DNA of 64,000 nt from Euglena gracilis (taxonomy: Eukaryota > Euglenida > Euglenophyceae > Euglenales), in NCBI GenBank assembly GCA_039621445.1, contig CP154956.1, positions 37,412,553 to 37,476,552 on the forward strand. Direction: 5' to 3'. Made by a program: the position numbers and the translations under genes. A model generated the notes under the pieces. That model had not been told where the DNA came from. It did not search any database and saw nothing but the letters and a program-made list of their open reading frames with translations. Shown in pieces: positions 33,401 through 40,498 of this stretch. Within the stretch, counting starts at the first letter, position 1, and each line of letters opens with the position of its first letter.

Positions 33401-35177
33401 CACGAACTTGGGATTTTGGCAAAATCACGAACAATCACAAACAGTCACGAACAATCACGAACCAGATTTTTTCGTCACTCTTGCAGAAATGTCTTCTTCT
33501 GTGTTGTTCAATCAACAAAAGAGAAAAGGTCATGGAACAGAGGTGGCAAAATGACTCCTCAAGAAATCTTGTTTTGTTTTCCTCCCTTTTTTGTCACCTT
33601 TTTTCAGTTTGGTGGAGTGATGCAAGTGAGAGGTTCGAAAATGTGGTGCAGTGTTTGCCATGTTTCAATGCATTGGGCTGAGGAGACACATGCAAAGCGA
33701 AATATTTTGTCATGAACCCACAAGGACAACCTCCGTTGCAAACCGAAGGGTGTGGAAAAACCTGGTCCATCAGCTGAATTGATGGATGCACCCAAACATG
33801 ACGTGGAGGTATTTCGTGCTTTTCAAAAGGTATATTTTTGTCTTTCGGTGTCAGGTTCCCAATGAACAACCTCCCCCAAAGAGGCAGATACTTGCTGATC
33901 TCAAAAGTGTCAAAAGCCTCTTTTGCTTTCCCCATTGGCCTGAATATTTGGATTAAAAGAGGCACAAGAAGCCAAAGTTCAAGAGGAATCACCTATTTCG
34001 CCAAGGGAAAAAGGAAAACCGGGCGGTTTTTTTGGAAGCACGAACAATCACGAACAATCGCGAACAATCACGAACAATCACGAACCGGGTTTCAGGCTTC
34101 CTAGCACGAACCGGTGGTAAACCCTGGCGAAGCCCGCCCGACGGCGCGTCTGGTTGGTTGGATGCAAGTTCCTAATTTTGATTCCTTGGCCCCCCCGAAC
34201 ATTTACTTCAGAGCTTTTCCACCAAATTAAATTGAAAAGTGCTTTCCTGCACTGGCCGTAAAGTGGTCCAAACCCGATTCCAGAAAAGATAACATTGCAT
34301 TCAAAATTCTCATTCGCTCATTCATCCTCCATTTGCATGATGATTCGTGCTTTTTTAAGATTTTTTCAGTCAAATCCGCCCCCAATGCAATCATTGATGG
34401 GGGTGCCAGCAGACAACAACAGAAGGATCATTAAGCCGCCAACCACCAAACTGTTAGAAGAAAAATAAGGTCAAAATGTTTCAAAAATCACGTGCTGAAA
34501 ACCGAAAAAGCCGGCGGGAATCAAGTGGGAAATTTGGCTTCCTGTGGCCCCTTTTGGATGGCTAAACCGGACGATTTTTGCACTTCCCCCCCCCAAAATC
34601 ACGAAGAATCGCAGAAACCACAGATGAGAATTTGGGGTCGAAACAGAAACAGAGGTAACCCCCCCCCCCCAATTAGAAGCCCCCCGGGGCTACTATTCGG
34701 TCACTCTGCGGAAAACCCGAGGGGGGGGGCTTCTAATTGGGTACCCTTTGTCTAAAGGGAAAACCTTCGGCCGGCGGTCAATCCGGGGATCGAACGGGGT
34801 CCAAGTTTAAAAAAATTGCAAGACGCATTTATTCTAGTTTTTGGGTGGATAGGCCATGTTTCAAGGATACCAGATATCACCTTTGGTCCCAATGTCGACC
34901 TTTTTTTGTGGAGAATTTTCGAGTTTTTCACCATTTTTCGGAAATTTTTTCGTCAAATTTCCCCCCGGCTTCGCTGGGGGGGGGGGGCTGTTATTTGGAT
35001 TTTTGGCGGGAAACCTGAGGGGGGGGGGGGGCTTCTATTTGGGGGGGGGATTGTTATTTGGGGGGGGGCTTCTAATTGGGGGGGTTTTACGTATTTGACC
35101 AATTGGAATCTTATTTATTTTTCTGGGTATTGCAGAATGCCTGGAATATGATGAAGCATATTCTGGAATTTGGCTGA
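21085..35177 (+). CDS. Pentatricopeptide-repeat-like protein, mitochondrial; about 13 exons
   Basis: The ATG at 21085 begins an Arg/Ala/Trp-rich, acid-free leader typical of mitochondrial presequences. Coding blocks then follow, separated by repeat-laden introns: about 23655-23829, 26690-26860, 27545-27728, 27940-28080, 28440-28560, 29790-29925, 29965-30188, 30317-30690, 31085-31150, 31935-32010, 32595-32860, 33254-33340 and probably 35136-35177 (NAWNMMKHILEFG, TGA). Each encodes 30-40-residue two-helix units, and the clearest is VTDTVLRALLRGGDLAGAGA...LREAGARPS. Family knowledge: PPR proteins bind organellar RNA. Whether all blocks belong to one transcript is inference from strand, spacing and repeat character. 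An alternative last exon is 35197-35382. At least seven transposon-like insertions sit in its introns. Confidence 0.5.
21459..21986. mobile_element. Palindrome-rich element, family X, copy 1
   Basis: The ends carry GGATGCTCCA and its inverse TGGAGCATCC. The right part has nested GAGGATGCTC...GAGCATCCTC palindromes (21895-21985). The core GTGCAACTCCCTTTTGTT..GCAATTGTTTGCAGGGC..CTAAAATA.CAGCA is shared with 24236-24640. No coding sequence. Confidence 0.65.
22351..22488. repeat. Subterminal tandem repeats of the hAT-type element, left
   Basis: About five units of GTGTATCGCCAAAAAAAATT, roughly 28-31 bp each. Related copies near the other end (about 23350-23490) have the same orientation on the + strand, but the unit is itself nearly palindromic (GTGTATC.CCAAAAAAAATTTTGTGTATCC). 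Confidence 0.85.
22503..23025 (+). CDS. SAM-like domain protein carried by the hAT-type element; frameshift or unseen intron
   Basis: The ATG at 22503 begins MKQMSLAFSSAPVRSKDNN, followed by an acidic Ser-rich region, a basic nuclear-localisation-like PPRKKLKLPG and a segment HAWLNNLKAYQVFLDE. A second frame, open from about 22756, continues with SALYSCSWFQDLVTNNP and the SAM-like core FATSLRNEGFDTKETIQFLS..DMSRLGIPPGVRRLLEDAKK, ending TGA at 23023-23025. Joining needs a +1 change near 22760-22800 (a tiny intron or an indel). Family knowledge: SAM domains mediate protein-protein or RNA binding. A DNA-binding or transposition-regulating role is speculation. Poly-A/CAAAAA-rich sequence follows (23067-23143). 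Confidence 0.65.
24236..24640. mobile_element. Palindrome-rich element, family X, copy 2
   Basis: It begins GGGAGGATGCTCTAGAACATCC and ends near TATCCTCCTACGGATGCC. It shares the core GTGCAACTCCCTTTTGTT, TTTTGCACGCAACTGTTCGC and GCAGGGCTCTAAAATAACAG with copy 1. Non-coding. Confidence 0.6.
24641..25433. other. Intron-like stretch, no gene recognised
   Basis: AT-rich sequence with T/A runs and two short blocks near 25290-25430 (ATTTA(G/C)A(C/T)C..ACCCC). No conserved coding frame was seen. Confidence 0.4.
25442..25923. mobile_element. hAT MITE, 482 bp, 16-bp TIR, 8-bp TSD
   Basis: CAGGGAATTTCTTAAG at 25442-25457 is perfectly inverted at 25908-25923. Both sides carry the exact 8-bp duplication ATCCGGTG (25434-25441 and 25924-25931). 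CAGGG ends plus an 8-bp duplication are diagnostic of hAT. The interior has two copies of a TCCAGCCAGCAGCTCAAATC block, a CCGGCC palindrome cluster (25572-25622) and an exceptional run of about 26 C followed by 9 G near 25799-25835. No coding sequence. Confidence 0.92.
26358..26665 (+). repeat. Family V-related repeat ending at an exon
   Basis: AAGGACTACCCTTAG, GGCGTCGAACAGGGTC and the right end AAGGACGGCCCTGG match the family. The next bases open the PPR-like gene exon (WDTFWHVYRTFLAHCRAALD). It includes an ATATAA-rich stretch (26565-26610). Confidence 0.5.
27326..27532. repeat. Long (CA)n microsatellite, about 200 bp
   Basis: An almost uninterrupted (CA)n tract with AACA and CCACA interruptions, ending about 15 bp before the coding block at 27545-27728. 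It may serve as an extended polypyrimidine-poor intron end; long open His/Thr or Val/Cys frames here are artefacts. Confidence 0.95.
28650..29048. mobile_element. hAT-like MITE, family W, copy 2
   Basis: CAGGCATTATTTTTAA at the left and TTACTTCTTAAGG..ATGATGCCTG at the right form imperfect inverted ends. Flanking CCTTATCC and CCCTATTC agree at 6 of 8 positions. Internal blocks (TCCGGACATCGAACC, GCGATGCCAGAAACC, TTTTAAGGCATTTCAAGGC) are shared with copies 1 and 3. Confidence 0.65.
29250..29632. mobile_element. Family W element, copy 3 (diverged)
   Basis: It shares CCAAGGGTGGTCAAAGAG, GGGCATCAAACC and GCGATGCCAGAAATCCCGG, and the TTTTTAAGG-rich end, with 13240-13676. Its ends are less clear than in copy 2. 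Non-coding. Confidence 0.55.
30317..30690 (+). CDS. Longest exon of the PPR-like gene
   Basis: The reading frame runs QWAAGADCTLLPARSAWDF, then repeats of paired amphipathic helices: AAIHCAVALCHAHACQGP, RRVAAALAAAGRGTTAAALE and VLVAYALTHPAAHAVAATK. The acceptor is a GGCAG near 30317. GC content is extreme, and alternative frames on both strands are also open but have atypical Arg/Pro composition. Confidence 0.55.
30780..31080 (+). repeat. Family U, copy 2
   Basis: GGGGTGACTGGTTTTTTTCAGAGTGACTGACTGG, the GGCGCCGAAGGCGCCGGAAA palindrome and a final GTGACTGACTGGTTTTT block match 10855-11245 in order. It lies in a PPR-like gene intron. Confidence 0.7.
31160..31930. other. Intron-like stretch of the PPR-like gene
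   Basis: Moderately AT-rich, with no repeat relationship found. A small coding-like block (VALLDDLLAIAMEAGHPAED) follows at about 31935-32010 after CTTCCAG. Confidence 0.35.
32595..32860 (+). CDS. Exon with the clearest pentatricopeptide repeats
   Basis: It reads PHAVTDTVLRALLRGGDLAG, then ALRRLREAGARPSAPLLEAL and ARAAARQGRADLALPAL. The spacing and the G-x-x-x-x-A / LREAG-x-x-PS ending match the 35-residue PPR motif (two units). An AG acceptor near 32598 and CAGGGG near 32835 are possible splice edges. This is the best evidence for the family of the whole gene. Confidence 0.6.
33348..34126. mobile_element. hAT-like element, 779 bp, with CACGAACAAT arrays
   Basis: CAGGGTTTTTCACCGGTTCGTGC (33348-33370) is inverted at 34104-34126 with two mismatches. 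Flanks CCGAAGC and GCGAAGC suggest an eroded 7-8 bp duplication. Tandem CACGAACAAT units lie inside both ends (about 33371-33465 and 34037-34085) in the same orientation. Several open frames of about 130 codons show no domain. Confidence 0.75.
34150..34655. other. Intron-like stretch, no feature recognised
   Basis: AT-rich sequence between the hAT-like element and the C/G foldback; no exon or repeat relationship is seen. Confidence 0.35.
34660..34745. repeat. C/G-run foldback (family Y), prototype copy
   Basis: CCCCAATTAGAAGCCCCCCGG and GGGGGGGCTTCTAATTGGG form inverted arms around a unique core GGCTACTATTCGGTCACTCTGCGG. The same core, reversed, occurs at about 53980-54013 in the gypsy integrase. 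Related G-rich arms without the core are at about 34975-35090. Confidence 0.7.
35136..35177 (+). CDS. Possible terminal exon of the PPR-like gene
   Basis: After TATTGCAG at 35135 the frame reads NAWNMMKHILEFG and stops at TGA (35175-35177). An alternative or additional exon follows TATCTCAG at 35196 (FQLALGLDVPHAVHLGERK, stop TGA at 35380-35382). Which one is used cannot be told. Confidence 0.4.
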   Translation, partial: NAWNMMKHILEFG

Positions 35178-35744
35178 TCCTCCAATTTTATCTCAGTTCC
35201 AACTGGCTTTGGGTTTGGACGTGCCACACGCTGTTCACCTGGGCGAAAGGAAGAGGTTTGCAGCGCCACCTGAAGCACAGCCCTCCAGGGGCTTCACAGG
35301 ACCAACACTGGTGGAAAGAAACTGTGGACAATTGTTAACAAAACTTTGGGCATTTGCTTCACCTGCTTTGATGGAGACCTGATATTTTAGCTTTTTTTTA
35401 AAGGTCTTTTTGAATTCCAAGGTGGACGGGCTTAATGCAGAAACATAGGCACACTAAACGCACACACATACACACATATGTACATGATACATAAGAGAAT
35501 TCACACGGATATTTTTCCATGGTTACACAAGATCTAAGATGTACATAAGATCCAACTACGGTCGGATCTGGGTGCCTTGGATGCCGGGTGGGGTTGGCCA
35601 TGCCTTTTATTGCAGGATGTGTCTTCATGTGTATTTTTGTGCATTTGTACAAATGTAAACCCCCCCCACTTATAAACCCCCCGGGGTTTAAGGGATCCGG
35701 TTTGCGGTTTGGTTGGTCGGCCGAAGGGGGGTTTATTGATGGGG

Positions 35745-35937
35745 TGGGGTCGCTGAGCTCTTATTTCTTTATAGTAAGAGCGAAGCTTAGCACCGGGAAA
35801 AAGGGGGGGTGGAGCCCCCCCCCCCTTCCCCTGAGTAGACCGTGAAAACCGCGGATTATCACCACAACCCTGGCCCGGTTCATGGAATTTTTTTTAAATC
35901 GCGAGCGACTGGATTTCTAGTTTCCAAATCACCTCCG
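35745..35937 (+). repeat. Family S, copy 3 (truncated)
   Basis: GTCGCTGAGCTCTTAT, AAGAGCGAAGCTTAGCACCGGG, GCGGATTATCACCAC and TCGCGAGCGACTGGATTTCTAG match copies 1 and 2. It is cut after TTCCAAATCACCTCCG, exactly where the DIRS-like element starts, so the DIRS element probably inserted in it. Confidence 0.75.
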
Positions 35938-36215
35938 ACACCTCGGGCTCCGCACTTTGCCGACACCTCGGGCTACGCACTTTGCCCTTGTGAGGCCATG
36001 CCTTGCTCGCCGGCGGTGTTTGGATTGTTTTGGTGCGTTGGGTTGGGAGTCCCGGCTTAGTGCCTTTTTCGCCGGAGCTGGCCGATTCCTAATTTACCCT
36101 TCGACACCCAGAAGAAAGGAACTTCAAATACCACACCAATTGAGAAACGAAGAAGACAATCAATCCATTCAAATTATCCAGAAAGTCACGCTCGTGCAGA
36201 AATTCAAACCAAAAG

Positions 36216-36923
36216 TTGTTGAATTTTTCGAGGAATGCAATGACAGATGCAACTTCAAAGAAGCACAGCGCTGGAGAACTTAAAGAGGCAGCAGCAGCAG
36301 CAGCTGGACAACCTGACGACGTGGGTCAACTGTGGCGAACCGTGGCTGCCCCTTCCCCAAAAGAAATTTCCCCCACAGAAATTTCCAGAACCCAAACCCC
36401 CCAAAGTGATAGCCACGGACCCTGGCAGACAGTGGTCAGAAGACCCCGACAGGGGCAGAAGCAACAACCAGCAGGCCACTACGGCCATTGGAACCCGGGC
36501 CATTGGGGCCAACATTATGCCAGTTACACCAATATCTTGTTCAAGCTGGGCCATGGCGGCCACAACAGCAAGCTGGGCCATGGCGGCCACAACAGCAATG
36601 GCCATGGCGGCCGATGGAACAAAGGCCAGGGTGGCCAACAATACCAAGGCCAGGGTGGCCAATTCCACAAACAGATGCCCAGTGGCAGGGCCAGGACAGG
36701 TCCACAACACCCCCCCATCATTTCTTCATCTCAAACCCCATCAGGGGTACAGGATGGGCCCCCAGTGGCCCCCCAAGATTTTCAATGGGTCCAACATCCA
36801 AGAAAAGTCAATGGGGACTATCAAAATTTCAAGAGTGGAGCCAACATCAAGAGGGCCAGTGGGGCCAGATTTATCATCAACAACATCAACAATTTCAAGG
36901 CCACTGGGGCCATCAATTGTTAG
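36216..36923 (+). CDS. gag-like ORF of DIRS copy 1 (Gly/His/Gln-rich)
   Basis: The likely start is the internal MTDATSKKHSAGELKEAAA. An Ala-rich helix is followed by a Pro-rich stretch, then a low-complexity GHGGHNSNGHGGRWNKGQGG and GQQYQGQGGQFHKQ region that could bind nucleic acid in place of zinc knuckles. Frame-3 continuation (WSQHQEGQWGQIYHQQ) suggests a frameshift near 36800. A 747-codon open frame overlapping this region and the RT is a shadow. Confidence 0.6.
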   Translation: MLNFSRNAMTDATSKKHSAGELKEAAAAAAGQPDDVGQLWRTVAAPSPKEISPTEISRTQTPQSDSHGPWQTVVRRPRQGQKQQPAGHYGHWNPGHWGQHYASYTNILFKLGHGGHNSKLGHGGHNSNGHGGRWNKGQGGQQYQGQGGQFHKQMPSGRARTGPQHPPIISSSQTPSGVQDGPPVAPQDFQWVQHPRKVNGDYQNFKSGANIKRASGARFIINNINNFKATGAINC

Positions 36924-37429
36924 AGGGGGAGAACCCCAGAAGCTAAAAGGCTGTCCCCCAGCAGGGGGTTTCAATGTACGGTGGCAGCCCCAGGAGGATG
37001 CCGCCATAGGGGCAGTGGAGGACAAGGGGGCAACCCCCCCTCAAAATTCTTTGTCAATGCCCATGGCAGGGGCAAACAAAAACAAGGGCGAGACCCAAAA
37101 AGGGGCCCCTATGGTATGTCAATCGACAACACCAATGACAAAGTGGAGGATCAGAGAGCCTGTGAGCAGAGCATGCACACCCCCCCCAGCCACCTTTAAA
37201 GAATGCTCAATCCACAGGGGCACCAGGGGTGCAATGTCCAACACCTCCCACCTAGCACCTAGAAAATCATATAATTGGGGAAATACATTCCATGGAGGAA
37301 AAATGGGGAGACACCCCCCTGTACCAAGGACTTCAGAAAAGTCTAAAATGGTGGTCAAAATATGCCACCCCAGCAACATGTCAATTGATGAAAAATGGAA
37401 TTCAGCCCCCCTAGGTAAATCCCCCAAAA

Positions 37430-39007
37430 TTGTCCCCCCACCCAAAACCCAGAGCCAATCTGGACCTGAACCAGGCAGAAAAAATCCTGCTGGATTACGA
37501 AAAAACTGGGTCAATAAAACGAGTTTGGGATTCAGAAACCCAGTATTTAATCCCATGGTTTCTAATTTCCAAACCAGAAGGGGGAACAACCAAATGGAGA
37601 ATTATCGGCGTCTGCAGAGAATTAATTCAGCAGTTTCAAGTAAAACCTTTCAAGCTGGATCATATCCAGCACATTTTTCCAGTTTTGGAAAAAGGCCACT
37701 GGGCAGCAAAAATAGACCTGAAGGATGCCTATTTCCACATTCCATTAAGTCCAGGCCTAAGGCCATTTTTAAGGCATCAGGTGGGGAGGCAGACCTGGGA
37801 ATTTCAGACAGGCTGCTTTGGGCTAAATGTAATGCCCCAAATTTTCATGTCAGTCATGAAAACATTCGAAAAATTGTGGAGAAAAAGGGGCATCCAGGTG
37901 TTTATTTACCTGGACGACATTTTGCTGGTGGCCCACACACAAAGCATTTTGCAAAGTCACCTGAACAGAGTTGTCAAATATTTGCTGGATTCTGGGTTCA
38001 AAATCGGTGTGAAAAAGTCCACCCTCCAGCCCACCCAAGTGGTAACCCATCTGGGTTTTCAACTAAACTTCCAGGAAGGAAATTTACAGGTGCCCCCCCC
38101 CAGAAAGTCAAAACCATAAAAAAGGAGCTGGGGAAAATTGTGAAAAAAGAATACATGTCAAAAAGGCAGTTGGCTGCCATTTTGGGTCGAAAAAGATGCA
38201 ATCTAGTGGCCTTGCCCTTTTTAAGGGCTTTAACAGAGACCCTGGCAATTTTTTTGGTGGCAAAGTCCACAGCCCCCTGGGACTCAAAACACCCCATTTC
38301 CCAGGAAATCAAGGCCCAATTAAGGGAGATAAAAACTTTATTGGACACCTGGGGGGGGCAGACCTTTCCCCCAAAATGCAACCAGGGAGTTGCACTCAGA
38401 CCCTGGGGGGGGGGGGCTGGACATCCACACAGGAGAAATCGTGCTGTAATTTTGGAGAAAAGACTCCATTTTACACATCAATCTAAATGAGCTCAGTGCA
38501 GCAATAAACACTGTGAAAGGCTTGAGCAAACCTGGGGAAACAGTTTCTTTGTCTGTGGACAACCAGGTAATCTACTATTACCTAACAAAAGGGGGGGGGG
38601 GCAGAAAGGACCCCTTCAACAAAATGCTAAGACCATTTTTCAAATGGTGCATGGAGCACCAAGTAAACCTCCAAGTCAACTGGGTACCTTCCAAGGAATA
38701 CGTAGCAGACCCCATAAGCAGATGGGAAATGGACAGGGGGGATTATTCTTTAGACCCCCAACTTTTTCGATGGTTAAGACAGCAATTCCAAATTTTCATA
38801 AATCTGGAAACAGATTTGTTTGCCTCCCCAGGCAACAAAAAACTGCCCAATTCTGTGGGCAGGTGGCCCCATTGGGAGGCCACAGCAGAAAATGTACTAC
38901 AATGTCCACTGGACAACATGGGGGATCTTTATGCAACCCCCCCCCTGGTCAATAATCCAAAAATTTCTGCCCAGGTTGAAAATGTTTCCCCAGACCAAAG
39001 TTTTTAA
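37430..39007 (+). CDS. Reverse transcriptase-RNase H of DIRS copy 1
   Basis: The RT runs 37430-38119: WFLISKPEGGTTKWRIIGVC, LDHIQHIFPVLEKGHWAAKI (the DLKDAYFHIPL block follows), and the catalytic YLDD at 37907-37918. The frame breaks at a C9 run (38092-38100) and continues in another frame with KELGKIVKKEYMSKRQLAAI. The RNase H part (about 38330-38760) contains LSVDNQVIYYYL. A typical DIRS C-terminal region follows (WVPSKEYVADPISRWEMDRG, NLETDLFASPGN). Another frame break is in the G10 run near 38405. The function, cDNA synthesis in the DIRS replication cycle, is established for the family. Confidence 0.85.
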
Positions 39008-39037
39008 GGTCACCCCCTATGGGGATTCAGCCACCTG

Positions 39038-40498
39038 GTGGCCCCAATTAATAAAAATGAAAGTCCCAGGGACCCCCTGCCTGAAAATCAACCCCTACAG
39101 GGGTATGTTCACCAATTGCAGGGGGGAACAAATGCCACCCCCCAGGTGGCCCCTGCTTTGCATGATTTGCTCATGCAAATTTTGAAGGGGAAACAAATTC
39201 AGGTTAAAACCATTGAAGATTTCCTGGGGAGAAACCCCAGTTTAAAGCGTTATCAGAGTGCTTTTGCACTTCTGTGGGTAATTTTGGAACACAAGAGGGT
39301 GCCCCTCCCCTGAAGCCACCACAGACCAAGTGGCTGACGCTTTAATTCAATTATTTCAATTTCCCAAAGCCCAAGCCCGTAATGCCTATAGTGCAGTGCT
39401 TTTGATTCCTGGGTTTGGTGGGCTGAGATTCCCACCCTATTGACCCCCTACAAGAGGCTTTGGAACCAAAATCTGGAGAAGTATGTGGCATTTTGGGATC
39501 CCCTCCCAATCCTCCTGGGGCTGGCCAAGGCCCCAATGCCCACTGATATTTGTACATTGCGTACCCAGCTGATTTTTTGCTCACGAATTCTCTGTTTATA
39601 TCGATGCTCTGACTTGGCACAAGTCAAACGAACCACCAGTGTTTTGGGTAGGGCACCCTACATTAAAATTAAACCTAAAGGCCAAAAGTTTCACAAGTGG
39701 GAAAGGGTGGTGTGCATTCCCCAATGTCTACAATTAAGACCCTTTCATTTAATGATGTCTTATGTGGCTGCCACACGTTCATTCGTCAGACCTGGTGGCC
39801 CCCTTCTGATTTCATTAAAACCCCCCTTCAGGGCCATAACTGCAGACACTGTTGCTTCTATCACAAAAGATTTTTTGGCCAAGCATGGGGTGACCCCCCA
39901 GGTGTAGGGGGCCCACTCCACCAGGGGGGGAGGGGTTGGTTTACTCAAAAAATTGGGCCTTTCTGCCCAAGAAGTTTGTGAAATTGGCCAGTGGAGGGGG
40001 GTGGAGGCTTTTACAGCCCACTATCAACGACTGGGTGCCCAAGGTGCCCTGGAAAATGCCCTGGCCCCCCTGATTTCAGTGCACAATCTGGCCTCACAAG
40101 GGCAAAGTGCGGAGCCCGAGGTGTCTCGTACTCCCTCGAGGAAAGCCGACCAGGGAGAAAGGGACACCGAGGGCGAAGCACAAAGACCTTGTGAGCCCGA
40201 CCCCCCCACCCGAAAACGAAAATTTGTCTTCAAAAGCCCTCGGGCAGAAAATGGGGGCCAGGGGGGCAGAGGGGGGGCACCCCGACCCTCCCAGGGACAA
40301 GAAGTCACGTCGCCAAGTCGGAGCAGCATCGTCAGCAAACTCCGGCGAGGCGGCACTAAGCAGGGACTCCTAACCCAACGCACCAAAACAATCCAAACAC
40401 CGCCGGCGAGCCAGGCATGGCCTCACAAGGTCTTTGTGCTTCGCCCTCGGTGTCCCTTCTTCCCTGGTCGGCTTTCCTCGAGGGAGTACGACTTGTAA
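39038..40498 (+). pseudogene. Tyrosine recombinase of DIRS copy 1, with one internal stop
   Basis: The recombinase frame from 39440 contains LRTQLIFCSRILCLYRCSDL with the first catalytic Arg at 39602-39604, then after a TAG at 39905-39907 the H-x-x-R motif GAHSTRGGG (His 39914-39916, Arg 39923-39925), QWRGVEAFTAHYQRL and the nucleophile Tyr at 40022-40024. The N-terminal part (39038-39313) is in another frame, ending with a TGA. The C-terminal extension (to 40498) runs through the complementary-repeat region and is Ser/Arg/Pro-rich. The enzyme inserts circular DNA copies without target duplication in this family. Confidence 0.85.
40092..40493. repeat. Internal complementary region / inverted arms of the DIRS element
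   Basis: 40128-40195 (CTCCCTCGAGGAAAGCCGAC ... AAAGACCTTGTGAG) is the reverse complement of 40421-40491. 40092-40125 is complementary to the left end at 35938-35995, and about 40350-40410 to 36006-36064. This is the arrangement expected for DIRS elements, where an internal region is complementary to the outer ends and templates circle formation. Confidence 0.8.

Larger units (their letters stand above)
35938..40493 (+). mobile_element. DIRS-like tyrosine-recombinase retrotransposon, copy 1
   Basis: The order gag-like, RT, RNase H, tyrosine recombinase on the + strand, with complementary end repeats instead of LTRs, defines a DIRS-type element. The left end (ACACCTCGGGCTCCGCACTT and ACACCTCGGGCTACGCACTT, 35938-35984) is matched inverted near 40092-40125. 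36006-36064 is matched inverted at about 40350-40410. The coding regions carry frameshifts at C/G runs and one stop, so the copy is probably inactive. A second copy follows directly. Confidence 0.85.

Noticed and set aside
33371-34085. CACGAACAAT tandem arrays as a CRISPR-like array
   Set aside because: The unit is 10 bp without unique spacers, inside a TIR element in a eukaryotic context.
36247-38490. 747-codon open frame on the + strand over the DIRS gag/RT
   Set aside because: It does not match RT in its frame over 37430-38119 where the true RT (YLDD) is in another frame; only its last part coincides with the RNase H frame after a C-run shift. Copy 2 does not keep it open.
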